A stretch of DNA of 17,412 bases from Porticoccaceae bacterium (GCA_019090225.1 JAHRWI010000053.1:1-17412), one strand, 5' to 3'; shown: positions 1 to 7,259, counted from the first letter of the stretch. Notes: generated by a model from the sequence alone, not told the origin. Made by a program: numbers and translations.

Positions 1-446
1 GAGGCGTAGAACGCATCAAGCTAGTGATGTTTATCCAACAAAATATCTGCAACCGGGATGTCATCAGCTGCTTCTGCCACTCGACTTACTTTTACCAAAA
101 AATCCGATGCGTAAAGTACCGTAGTCACGATTTAATCTGACAGTTACAAGTTCTGGATCAAATGGCTGTCAGGATATGTTTATGTATGGCACTGGACTGA
201 GCGGAATGGTTAACTTTGAAAATCAAGGGCATCGATTTTACGAGTAATAATATTCTTGTTCAGTAAGGGAAAGGCAGCAAGGATCTAGCCATCGTTGCCC
301 TTATTTACTGTCTTCATGAGACTGGCCGTGCCTGCGCGGCTCACTATTATATCACTCAAAATTAAACTCATAAGAATTTTCTACTACACTGAGTTGACAG
401 TTTGCGATAACAAAGCGTTTTCAAACACCTATCGGAGATACTAATA
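1..446. other. gene-poor leader region
   Basis: I find no convincing gene here. The only protein-like reading is a 35-codon minus-strand ORF at 128..21 with a GTG start, an in-frame stop two codons upstream and no ribosome binding site; it could be a remnant of a decayed gene. A TTGACA hexamer at 394-399 could be a -35 box for the following CDGSH gene, but no good -10 lies 16-18 bases downstream. No tRNA, repeat array or strong terminator is visible. Confidence 0.5.
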
Positions 447-683
447 ATGAGCAATCCCGTCCGAGCTTCTGACACACCTTATGCCGTTGATGTTGAGGCA
501 GGAAAAACCTACTACTGGTGTTCCTGCGGCAAAAGCCAAAAGCAGCCATTTTGTGATAGCGCCCATAAGGGCACTGAGTTTATGCCACTGAAATATGAGG
601 CGGGAAAATCAGCTAAGGTGTTTTTCTGCGGCTGTAAAGTGACGGGTAAAGCACCGCTTTGCGATGGCGCTCATAACAAATGA
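447..683 (+). CDS. tandem CDGSH iron-sulfur domain protein
   Basis: This 78-residue soluble protein consists almost entirely of two CDGSH-type zinc-finger-like motifs. The first is C25-x-C27 ... P34-F-C36-D-S-A-H40 and the second C61-x-C63 ... P70-L-C72-D-G-A-H76. In this family three Cys and one His hold a redox-active, labile 2Fe-2S cluster, so two clusters are expected. The second glycine of CDGSH is Ser38 in motif one; the ligands themselves are intact. No signal peptide or membrane anchor is seen, unlike mitoNEET, so it probably acts in the cytoplasm in electron transfer or Fe-S handling; its specific partner is unknown. The start is supported by GGAGA at 434-438, eight bases before the ATG. 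It appears monocistronic, with 331 bases before the next gene. Confidence 0.9.
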   Translation: MSNPVRASDTPYAVDVEAGKTYYWCSCGKSQKQPFCDSAHKGTEFMPLKYEAGKSAKVFFCGCKVTGKAPLCDGAHNK

Positions 684-1014
684 GCTTCTGCTGCCGGGAC
701 TTGACCGAGCGCGAACCCGCCTGTCTGTCTACACTCACTACAGCTGACGAATAACTCTCAAATCTGAGCCGCGCTAAATCGGCCATGCAATATCCATTCT
801 GCCAAAAATTTGGATAGGGGTTCCTACCTGTGCAAGAATCAGTGCCGGTGTTTACGCTGAAATAATCTTAGGTCGCCGTTGGTATTGGACATAAAACGTC
901 ACAGCGCAAGCAATTAACTCATAAACATACGCACTAAAAAATAAAACTCACTATTTATCGGCATTACTAATTAACAAAATGACTAATTAAGCGAATTGCT
1001 AAACGGGGAAGATC
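684..1014. promoter_or_regulatory. intergenic region upstream of CoA-transferase
   Basis: These 331 bases contain no plausible gene. The last 100 bases are AT-rich and probably carry the promoter of the CoA-transferase. The 9-mer ACTAATTAA occurs twice, at 966-974 and 982-990, 16 bases apart, which could be a regulator site, though such AT-rich repeats also arise by chance. GGGGAAG at 1005-1011 is the likely ribosome binding site. I could not place a convincing -35/-10 pair. Confidence 0.4.
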
Positions 1015-2199
1015 ATGGGTGGTGTACTAGATGGCATACGGGTACTGGATTTTGGCCGCTATATCGCAGGGCCTTATTGCGCGCAGCTATTATCGCAATT
1101 TGGCGCTGATGTTATTCGCATCGAGAAACTGGCGGGCAGCGAGGATCGCTACACTACGCCAGTTACCGATGATGGCCAGGGCGCTTTGTTTATGCAGATG
1201 AACTGCAATAAGCGCGGCATGACTTTGAACCCGACCAAACCTGAAGGCCGGGAGGTGGTCAAAAAACTGGTCGCCACTGCCGATGTTGTGCTCGCCAACC
1301 TGCCCGCGCCCTCGCTAGTGCAAATGGGTATTGACTACGAATCCCTTAAAGCCATTAAGGAAGATATTATCTTCACCACCATGTCGACCTTTGGCTCGGA
1401 GGGGCCTTACAGTGATCGCCTTGGTTTCGATGGCATTGGCCAGGTCATGTCGGGCGCTGTTCACATGGGCGGCTTTCCTGGGCAACCGATTAAGTCGAAT
1501 GCGCCCTATGCCGATTTTGGTACAGCCACTTCGGCAGCTCTAGGTACCTTCGCCGCAATTATGGCCCGCCAGCAAACGGGCAAAGGCCAGATGGTCGAAG
1601 GCGCTTTATTACGAACTGCCCTGTGTTATTCCAACGCGGTGATGATCGAGCAGGTACTGCTTAACCTTAATCGCACCGGTACGGGTAACCAGGCGCAAAA
1701 TGCCGGACCGAGCAACATATTTAACACCAAAGATGGCGCGATTATTATCCAGGTCATCGGCCAGCCTTTGTTCCAACGCTGGGCCGAGCTGGTCGGCGCG
1801 GAAGAATGGCTGGATGACCCCCGCTTCGCGACGGATGCACTGCGCGGTAAAAACGGTGAAATTCTCAGTGAGCGCACGGCGGCGTGGTGTGCTGAACGCA
1901 GCACCGATGAAGCCCTGGCGGAACTCGAAGCCGCACGCTTACCGGCTGGCCCGGTGTTAACTTCGCAGCAGGCCTATGATGATCCCCATGTTCAGGCCAT
2001 GGGCGTGTTGAACCCGGTTGACTATCCGGGCTTACCCCAAGCCGCTCCCGTAGCGGGGCCAGTGGTGGTGCTTTCGGAAACCCCTGCCACCATTAGGCAT
2101 CGCCCCCCAACCCTGGGTGAACATACCGATGATATTCTTGGTGAACTGGGTTATGGCGAAGCAGAAATCGCTGACTTAAGAGATAAGCGCGTTATTTAA
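1015..2199 (+). CDS. family III CoA-transferase (CaiB/BaiF type)
   Basis: This 394-residue protein has the length and layout of class III CoA-transferases, which move CoA between a donor acyl-CoA and a carboxylic acid through an aspartyl-CoA thioester. The N-terminal signature GIRVLDFGRYIAGP (7-20) and FGADVIRIEK (29-38) are typical. The likely catalytic Asp is D167 in YADFG, followed by the usual TGKGQ segment (about 188-192). The C-terminal part carries the family's PAGPV element, DDPHVQAMG and the closing PTLGEHTDDIL. It is cytosolic. The substrate cannot be read from sequence; formyl-CoA, carnitine, bile-acid, mesaconyl or succinyl types all share these motifs. GGGGAAG lies just before the ATG. 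It is transcribed alone, convergent with the small gene at 2209-2496, and fits a catabolic role alongside the acyl-CoA synthetase at 15693. Confidence 0.92.
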   Translation: MGGVLDGIRVLDFGRYIAGPYCAQLLSQFGADVIRIEKLAGSEDRYTTPVTDDGQGALFMQMNCNKRGMTLNPTKPEGREVVKKLVATADVVLANLPAPSLVQMGIDYESLKAIKEDIIFTTMSTFGSEGPYSDRLGFDGIGQVMSGAVHMGGFPGQPIKSNAPYADFGTATSAALGTFAAIMARQQTGKGQMVEGALLRTALCYSNAVMIEQVLLNLNRTGTGNQAQNAGPSNIFNTKDGAIIIQVIGQPLFQRWAELVGAEEWLDDPRFATDALRGKNGEILSERTAAWCAERSTDEALAELEAARLPAGPVLTSQQAYDDPHVQAMGVLNPVDYPGLPQAAPVAGPVVVLSETPATIRHRPPTLGEHTDDILGELGYGEAEIADLRDKRVI

Positions 2200-2208
2200 T
2201 CGACCTAT

Positions 2209-2496
2209 TCAATCGTTCGGGACATGATTCTGGGCGTCTCTTATCTCAGGGTTATACCTTGTGTAGCTATCGCGCATCCCGGCCCACTTACTGGTTTTTC
2301 GGCATCGATAGCGCAAAGTGCCGGGACTTGCTTTGTCCAGACTCTGGGCTTGTTGAAGACAATTTTTTTCGAGATAAATACCCTGCTTTTCGAGGGTGTA
2401 ATCATCAGAAAATGGATCTTTGATAACGTAAAGATCGTAGATGGGGAAAAAGATATAAACGATCACTAATGCCGTTGCGAGTAAGGTGAACTTCAT
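2209..2496 (-). CDS. small membrane-anchored hypothetical protein
   Basis: I do not recognise this 95-residue protein. It starts MKFTLLATALVIVYIFF: one basic residue, then a hydrophobic stretch (about residues 4-24) that looks like a signal anchor or uncleaved transmembrane helix. The remaining ~70 polar residues, with Cys46 and Cys65, would face the periplasm and could form a disulfide. The reading frame extends upstream to 2622, but I choose the Met at 2496 because a perfect AAGGAGG (2504-2510) sits seven bases before it and the hydrophobic segment then becomes N-terminal. It lies downstream of the DUF1820 gene on the same strand, separated by 191 bases with a hairpin, and converges on the CoA-transferase with a 9-base gap. 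Coding status rests on the ribosome binding site plus the anchor-like N-terminus. Confidence 0.7.
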   Translation of the reverse strand: MKFTLLATALVIVYIFFPIYDLYVIKDPFSDDYTLEKQGIYLEKNCLQQAQSLDKASPGTLRYRCRKTSKWAGMRDSYTRYNPEIRDAQNHVPND

Positions 2497-2503
2497 CCTG
2501 TTG

Positions 2504-2510
2504 CCTCCTT
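2504..2510 (-). promoter_or_regulatory. strong Shine-Dalgarno for small membrane protein
   Basis: Read on the minus strand this is AAGGAGG, complementary to the 16S rRNA 3' end, seven bases before the ATG at 2496. It is the strongest ribosome binding site I noticed in the window and decides the start of the 95-residue protein against the longer reading from 2622. Confidence 0.8.
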
Positions 2511-2570
2511 GTTTCAGAACGCTGTGCCAGAACACTGCATCGGAACTGTATGCAATTGCGTTGTCTGAAT

Positions 2571-2603
2571 GTATCAGGATGGCCGCTTCGGCAGTCCTGA
2601 TAC
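2571..2603. repeat. 33-base intergenic hairpin
   Basis: GTATCAGGA (2571-2579) is an exact reverse complement of TCCTGATAC (2595-2603). Inside, a 2x2 mismatch is followed by a further GCCG/CGGC pairing around a three-base loop, so the whole element folds into a strong stem on either strand. Neither side has a T-run, so it is not a standard terminator. It lies between the DUF1820 gene and the small membrane protein and might be an mRNA-stabilising or processing element, or an operator. Confidence 0.6.
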
Positions 2604-2687
2604 GCAGCACTACTAGATTCACATACTGCTATGATCGCTGACATGGCTTTCCGGCAACCGATCCGTGACCGGGTTCACCTTACGAGT

Positions 2688-3026
2688 TTAAGATGTCGGT
2701 TTTTTCGTGCCCGGCGCGATAGAAGGAAAAGGCAGATGGGTAACATTGCCGCCTTTGACTTCAGTAATTTTACAGGCTCCCTCTTTTTCCACTTCATCAA
2801 TGCGAACCACCGAATGAATGGGAATAAAACTCCGTTTAATCGAGTCAAATTCATTCTTTAACTTTTCTTCAGCCGGGTCGACAATCACCTGGCTTCGCTC
2901 ACCGAAGATAAATTCCTCGACCTCCAGAAAACCCATCAAATCACTTTGATAAACGTTACGGGCATAAAGCTCGTAGACCTGCCCCTGATTAAAAAATATT
3001 ACTTTGTAAATCGGATCATTCGCCAT
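2688..3026 (-). CDS. DUF1820 family protein
   Basis: This 112-residue acidic soluble protein matches my recollection of the DUF1820 family, small uncharacterised proteins of pseudomonads and relatives, often found beside miaB. Landmarks are the opening IYKVIFFNQGQVYELYARNV (residues 6-25), the middle GFLEVEEFIFGE and the IPIHSVVRIDEVEKEG segment, a fold-like mix of beta strands without catalytic signatures. There is no signal peptide or membrane segment. Function is unknown. The gene diverges from miaB with 242 bases between them, where promoters for both must lie. The ATG at 3026 matches the conserved N-terminus, although no strong ribosome binding site precedes it. The family call is from memory of the sequence pattern, not a search. 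Confidence 0.8.
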   Translation of the reverse strand: MANDPIYKVIFFNQGQVYELYARNVYQSDLMGFLEVEEFIFGERSQVIVDPAEEKLKNEFDSIKRSFIPIHSVVRIDEVEKEGACKITEVKGGNVTHLPFPSIAPGTKKPTS

Positions 3027-3268
3027 GGCTTACACTAACTTCACTGCTTGATTGATAGCCCGATATAATAACATAATCGAGCCGATTCGAGGCAGATCAA
3101 AACTAGGTTTCAGCGCCGTGAACAACTATAATCGCCGACCGCTTTTAGTCAGCGCTTGAGCTTTTACGTAAGCACCCCTCATGCAAGCGCTCAACTTTTG
3201 GTGCGGCTTATCTCTTATGACCAGACTTACGACAGCACTTATGATAAACAAGCCATGATAAACACACG
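3027..3268. promoter_or_regulatory. divergent promoter region DUF1820 / miaB
   Basis: These 242 bases must drive both flanking genes. On the plus strand TATAAT occurs twice, at 3064-3069 and 3127-3132, each a candidate -10 box for miaB, but neither has a convincing -35 at 16-18 bases. Other structure includes an 8-bp inverted repeat, AGCGCTTG at 3151-3158 with CAAGCGCT at 3184-3191, the palindrome TTACGTAA at 3164-3171, and the 10-mer ATGATAAACA repeated at 3241-3250 and 3255-3264 immediately before the miaB start. No good Shine-Dalgarno precedes miaB. Confidence 0.45.
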
Positions 3269-4681
3269 ATGACCGCAAAACACGTTAAAAAGGTACATAT
3301 CGTCACTCATGGCTGCCAGATGAATGAGTACGATTCGGCGCGCATGAAGGACCTGCTGGGCGATAGTCATCAAATTGTCAGCACAGAAGACCCTGCCGAG
3401 GCAGATGTCTTGCTGCTCAACACCTGCTCTATCCGCGAAAAAGCCCAGGAAAAAGTCTTCCATCAGCTGGGTCGCTGGCGAAAGCTTAAGAAAGCTAAAC
3501 CGGATATGATCATCGGCGTCGGTGGCTGCGTCGCCAGCCAGGAAGGCGAAGCCATTGCCCAGCGTGCACCTTATGTAGATTTAATCTTCGGGCCACAAAC
3601 CCTGCATCGCCTGCCAGAAATGATCACCGAAAGCCGCCAGAGCGGTAGTGCCGTAGTCGATGTCAGCTTCCCAGAAATTGAGAAATTTGATCGCCTGCCG
3701 ATGCCGGAGGCCGATGGTGTAACAGCTTTTGTCTCCATCATGGAAGGCTGCTCAAAATATTGCAGCTTTTGCGTGGTGCCTTACACGCGTGGGGAGGAGG
3801 TCAGCCGACCCCTCGCTGATGTCTTAACGGAAGTCGCTCATCTGGCCCAACAAGGGGTCAGAGAGGTGAACCTGCTGGGCCAGAACGTCAATGCCTATCG
3901 AGGTGCGCTGCCCGAAACTAAAGAGTCAGAACCAACTCTGTGCGGTCTGGCAGAATTGATCAGTTATGTCGCCCAAATCGATGGCATCGACCGTATTCGC
4001 TTCACCACTTCACACCCTATCGAATTTAATGATGCGCTGATCGCCGCTTATAGCGAAGTCCCGGAGTTGGTCAGCCACTTACACCTGCCCGTTCAAAGCG
4101 GATCGGATCGTATTCTAGCCGCCATGAAACGAGGCCACACGGCCCTCGAATACAAATCGACGATTCGCAAACTCAGGAAAGTACGACCAGATATTTGCCT
4201 GTCGTCAGATTTTATTGTTGGTTTTCCCGGCGAGACCGAGGCAGATTTTGCCGCCACCATGAAACTGATCGAGGACGTCGGTTTCGATCACTCCTTTAGT
4301 TTTGTCTATAGCGCCCGGCCCGGCACACCAGCTGCCGACTTGCGGGATGACACACCGCCGGAGGTTCACAAGCAGCGGCTAAAAACCCTGCAAACCCGAA
4401 TTATTCAACAGACTATGGCGATCAGCCGAAAAATGGTCGGCAATACCAAGCGCCTACTAGTCACCGGTATCTCCAGGCGTGACCCTGGGCAACTTCAGGG
4501 CCGCACGGAGAACAATCGGGTGGTTAATTTTGCCAGTACAGATCATGACCTTATCGGTCAATTTGTCGATGTCGATATCTACGAGGCCCTGCCCAACTCC
4601 TTGCGTGGCCGCCTCTGTAAGGAGGAACCTGTCGCCGAGCTAGCAGGTAGCCCTGGTCAACACAGCCACTCTTTGATTTGA
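3269..4681 (+). CDS. miaB: tRNA-2-methylthio-N6-dimethylallyladenosine synthase
   Basis: MiaB is a radical-SAM methylthiotransferase that adds a methylthio group to i6A37 of tRNAs reading UNN codons, improving codon reading and frame maintenance. The three domains are in order. The N-terminal UPF0004 domain has the auxiliary-cluster cysteines C16 (HGCQMN), C53 (NTCSIRE) and C87 (GGCVAS). The radical-SAM domain carries C161-x3-C165-x2-C168 (CSKYCSFC). The C-terminal TRAM domain (about 380-445) would bind tRNA. All six cluster ligands are intact, and 470 residues is normal for the family. The ATG at 3269 places the conserved HIVTHGCQMNEYDS about ten residues in, as expected. It heads the conserved block followed by ybeZ, 134 bases downstream. 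Confidence 0.97.
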   Translation: MTAKHVKKVHIVTHGCQMNEYDSARMKDLLGDSHQIVSTEDPAEADVLLLNTCSIREKAQEKVFHQLGRWRKLKKAKPDMIIGVGGCVASQEGEAIAQRAPYVDLIFGPQTLHRLPEMITESRQSGSAVVDVSFPEIEKFDRLPMPEADGVTAFVSIMEGCSKYCSFCVVPYTRGEEVSRPLADVLTEVAHLAQQGVREVNLLGQNVNAYRGALPETKESEPTLCGLAELISYVAQIDGIDRIRFTTSHPIEFNDALIAAYSEVPELVSHLHLPVQSGSDRILAAMKRGHTALEYKSTIRKLRKVRPDICLSSDFIVGFPGETEADFAATMKLIEDVGFDHSFSFVYSARPGTPAADLRDDTPPEVHKQRLKTLQTRIIQQTMAISRKMVGNTKRLLVTGISRRDPGQLQGRTENNRVVNFASTDHDLIGQFVDVDIYEALPNSLRGRLCKEEPVAELAGSPGQHSHSLI

Positions 4682-4815
4682 ACAACTTTGGTTTGAACAA
4701 AGCCCTTTACAGTAGCCTATCGGTCTAAAGACCGCTGACGTTATAGTTTTATTCCTTGATTAAAGCGGCTATCCTTCGCTGTTCACGAATTAAATAATGG
4801 TTCCAAGACACACAT
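4682..4815. promoter_or_regulatory. miaB-ybeZ intergenic with palindrome
   Basis: This gap holds the inverted repeat CGGTCT-AA-AGACCG at 4721-4734, a tight 6-bp-arm element, and a near-duplicate TTTGAACAA at 4677-4685 and 4692-4700. ATTAAAG/TTTTAT-type AT-rich sequence follows. The palindrome could be a weak terminator for miaB or an operator for the downstream genes; the T-run after it is interrupted, so neither is certain. Confidence 0.4.
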
Positions 4816-5880
4816 TTGAACACTCGCTCTGCAGCGCACACCGTCACTCTCGAACCCAACGACACCCACCGGCTTGCCCAGCTCTGCGGCCAGTTTGACG
4901 AGCACCTCCACCAGATCGAACAGCGCCTCAATATTCAGATCAAAAACCGGGGTAATGTTTTTGCGCTCTATGGCAATCCAGAGCAAGCCGTCGCTACCGC
5001 TAATCTACTTCAACACCTCTACGACGAAACCCGCTCCGCCAATGGCCTGAGTCCGAGCCAGGTGCATTTATCTTTACAGCAAGCTGATATGGAACGTTAT
5101 ATGGAAACACCCACTCTCGAAGCTGGCTCCCAGGATAACTCAGCGCCCGCCTCTGAAGCAGAAAGCAAAGTCGTGCAAAGCTTTTCTGTTATTCGCACCA
5201 AGAAAGGCAATGTCACCCCTCGCGGAGCCAACCAGTTGCATTACGTCCAAGCCATCCAGACTCATGACATCAACTTTGGGGTTGGCCCAGCTGGAACGGG
5301 CAAGACCTATCTCGCCGTTGCCTGTGCGGTGGAATCTTTTCTTCGTCATGAGGTAGAACGTATATTGTTGGTTAGACCCGCAGTTGAAGCCGGTGAAAAG
5401 CTCGGCTTTTTGCCCGGTGATTTATCACAGAAGGTCGACCCTTATCTGCGCCCCCTCTACGATGCGCTCTACGAAATGATGGGCACTGAAACCGTTGGCA
5501 AACTTATCGAACGCAATGTTATCGAAGTCGCGCCACTGGCCTACATGCGCGGACGCACCTTAAATAACGCCTACATCATTCTCGACGAAAGCCAGAACAC
5601 CACTCGCGAACAAATGAAGATGTTTCTCACCCGCATCGGTTTTGGCTCCACCGCGGTTATTACTGGTGATATCACCCAGATCGATCTGCCCCGGGGTACG
5701 CGATCCGGCTTAATTCACGGTTGCAATGTCTTAGATGGTGTCGAGGGTATTTCTTTCACCCACTTCCAGTCGAAAGATGTGGTACGCCACCCTCTGGTAC
5801 AAAAAATCGTCGATGCCTACGATATATTTGAAAACAAAGGTGAAAACAAGAACGAAAATAATAATGACGCTGACCGCTAA
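4816..5880 (+). CDS. ybeZ: PhoH-like ATPase YbeZ
   Basis: This 354-residue PhoH-family P-loop ATPase is the usual partner of the RNase YbeY in ribosomal RNA maturation; PhoH proteins are thought to act as RNA helicases or NTPases. After an N-terminal RNA-binding-like region (about 8-90, resembling E. coli YbeZ) comes the PhoH domain with Walker A GPAGTGKT (157-164) and Walker B YIILDES (253-259; D257, E258). The last ~16 residues are an Asn/Lys/Glu-rich tail of low complexity. The start is a TTG at 4816: an in-frame stop at 4795-4797 leaves no upstream start, no ATG exists before the conserved TLEPND segment, and the ATG at 4797 is in another frame. No good ribosome binding site is visible. 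It is followed by ybeY after 33 bases. Confidence 0.95.
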   Translation: MNTRSAAHTVTLEPNDTHRLAQLCGQFDEHLHQIEQRLNIQIKNRGNVFALYGNPEQAVATANLLQHLYDETRSANGLSPSQVHLSLQQADMERYMETPTLEAGSQDNSAPASEAESKVVQSFSVIRTKKGNVTPRGANQLHYVQAIQTHDINFGVGPAGTGKTYLAVACAVESFLRHEVERILLVRPAVEAGEKLGFLPGDLSQKVDPYLRPLYDALYEMMGTETVGKLIERNVIEVAPLAYMRGRTLNNAYIILDESQNTTREQMKMFLTRIGFGSTAVITGDITQIDLPRGTRSGLIHGCNVLDGVEGISFTHFQSKDVVRHPLVQKIVDAYDIFENKGENKNENNNDADR

Positions 5881-5913
5881 ATTTTCACCTTCGCCAATCA
5901 AATCGCGTCCGGC

Positions 5914-6414
5914 ATGACGACGACGATTATTGTCTACAATTGCAGCGACAACGAGGCACCCGAACCCCACTCGATACAGTGCTGGGTTGAGGCCGCCATC
6001 GCCGACCGTAAGGACGAGGCCGAACTCAGTATTCGCATTGTTGGCACAGATGAAGCCGCCGAACTGAACACACAATATCGAGGTAAGCAGGGCCCGACCA
6101 ACGTCTTATCTTTTCCCGCAGATTTACCCGAAGTCGTAGCCCTGCCCCTGCTCGGCGACATTGTGCTTTGCGCACCTCTGGTACTCAAAGAAGCCCGAGA
6201 ACAGGGCAAGTCTGCCCAGGCACATTGGGCTCATTTGGTCATCCACGGCACCCTGCACTTACTGGGCTATGACCATATTGATAAAGCCGATGCCGCGCAA
6301 ATGGAAGCTCTTGAGACAAGCATTCTAGGCTCACTAAACTACCCAGCGCCCTACACCACTGATTCAAGCCCGCATACCAATTCTAGCCATGGCAACGAGA
6401 ACCAAGACCTGTGA
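5914..6414 (+). CDS. ybeY: endoribonuclease YbeY
   Basis: YbeY is a single-strand-specific metal-dependent endoribonuclease that takes part in 16S rRNA 3' end maturation and 70S quality control. The metal site H111-x3-H115-x5-H121 (HGTLHLLGYDH) is intact, as are the family landmarks Arg41 and PTNVLSFP (61-68). The core ends near residue 145; the remaining ~20 residues are Ser/Thr/His/Asn-rich and look disordered, making the protein a little longer than the ~155-residue E. coli form. It is cytosolic. The gene sits 33 bases after ybeZ and its TGA overlaps the GTG of ybeX (GTGA at 6411-6414), suggesting translational coupling. The ATG at 5914 has no clear Shine-Dalgarno sequence, so translation may also depend on upstream reading. 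Confidence 0.96.
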   Translation: MTTTIIVYNCSDNEAPEPHSIQCWVEAAIADRKDEAELSIRIVGTDEAAELNTQYRGKQGPTNVLSFPADLPEVVALPLLGDIVLCAPLVLKEAREQGKSAQAHWAHLVIHGTLHLLGYDHIDKADAAQMEALETSILGSLNYPAPYTTDSSPHTNSSHGNENQDL

Positions 6415-7259
6415 AAAAGGATAATAAAAGCACCGACCCTAAACAGTCATTTATCACCCGACTGACAAGGCTATTTTCTTCTAAACCCTCAACGCGAGAT
6501 GACGTCGCCGAATTATTGCGCGACGCTCACGACAACAATATCCTCGATCACGAAGCACTGGAGATCATGGAAGGCGCCCTCGCCGTAGCCGATCAACAGG
6601 TCAGAGAGATTATGGTGCCCCGTTCACGGATGATAGTGATCCCGGAAGAGGCGGATATCGCACAGGTCTTAGCTCTGGTAACGGAGTCAAAACACTCACG
6701 CTTCCCCGTTATCGGCGAATCTATCGAAGACATCAAAGGGATTCTGCTGGCCAAAGATTTATTGCCGCTGGCTTTAACCGGCAACGAGAACTTCAAACTC
6801 GCTCAAGTGATCCGCCCGGCCACCATCGTCCCAGAAAGTAAGCGCCTGAATGTTTTGCTTAAAGAATTTCGCGAACAGCGTTATCACATGGCTATTATTA
6901 TGGATGAATACGCCAGTGTCGCCGGCCTAGTGACCATTGAAGATATTCTCGAAGAAATTGTCGGCGAGATCGAAGATGAGACCGACCAGGAAGATCAACA
7001 GCATATCAAGCGCCAGGAAGATGGCAGCTATCAACTCGCCGCCCTGACACCCATTGAGGACTTTAACGAATATTTTGGCGCAGGCCTGAGCGAGGACGAA
7101 TTCGACACCATCGGCGGCCTGGTCACCCGAGCTTTTGGCCACCTCCCCAAAGTGGGCGAATCTACCCAGCTCGACAATTACCATATCGAAATCCTTGAAG
7201 GTGACGAGCGGCAAATACACCTGCTGGGAATGCGCGCAGTCAGTGCCGATCCCTCCTAG
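6411..7259 (+). CDS. ybeX: CBS-domain CorC/YbeX family protein
   Basis: This 282-residue cytosolic protein belongs to the CorC/YbeX group. Two CBS domains (about 66-125 and 133-188) begin after the typical MVPRSRM element (68-74) and would bind adenine nucleotides. The second ends with MDEYASVAGLVTIEDILEEI, the family signature. A CorC_HlyC domain follows (about 200-280). No DUF21 membrane domain precedes them, so this is the short soluble form. It has been linked to magnesium/cobalt efflux, and its constant position between ybeY and lnt, plus E. coli ybeX phenotypes, points to ribosome metabolism; the biochemical activity is not settled. Translation starts at GTG 6411, overlapping the ybeY stop by four bases. 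The stop falls in the first unit of a 13-bp tandem repeat. Confidence 0.93.
   Translation: MKKDNKSTDPKQSFITRLTRLFSSKPSTRDDVAELLRDAHDNNILDHEALEIMEGALAVADQQVREIMVPRSRMIVIPEEADIAQVLALVTESKHSRFPVIGESIEDIKGILLAKDLLPLALTGNENFKLAQVIRPATIVPESKRLNVLLKEFREQRYHMAIIMDEYASVAGLVTIEDILEEIVGEIEDETDQEDQQHIKRQEDGSYQLAALTPIEDFNEYFGAGLSEDEFDTIGGLVTRAFGHLPKVGESTQLDNYHIEILEGDERQIHLLGMRAVSADPS

Noticed and set aside
226..280. Short plus-strand reading LKIKGIDFTS... resembling the start of a DUF429-like protein
   Set aside because: Stops after about 16 codons and the downstream frames show no continuing similarity; too short to support a pseudogene.
394..399. TTGACA -35 box before the CDGSH gene
   Set aside because: No acceptable -10 hexamer 16-18 bases downstream, so not listed as a promoter.
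2497..2622. Extended N-terminus of the small membrane protein from 2622
   Set aside because: The extension would bury the strong AAGGAGG within the coding region and place the hydrophobic anchor internally; start at 2496 is better.
2405..2861. Several overlapping ORFs on both strands
   Set aside because: They overlap the small membrane protein and the DUF1820 gene in other frames, have no ribosome binding site and no family signature.
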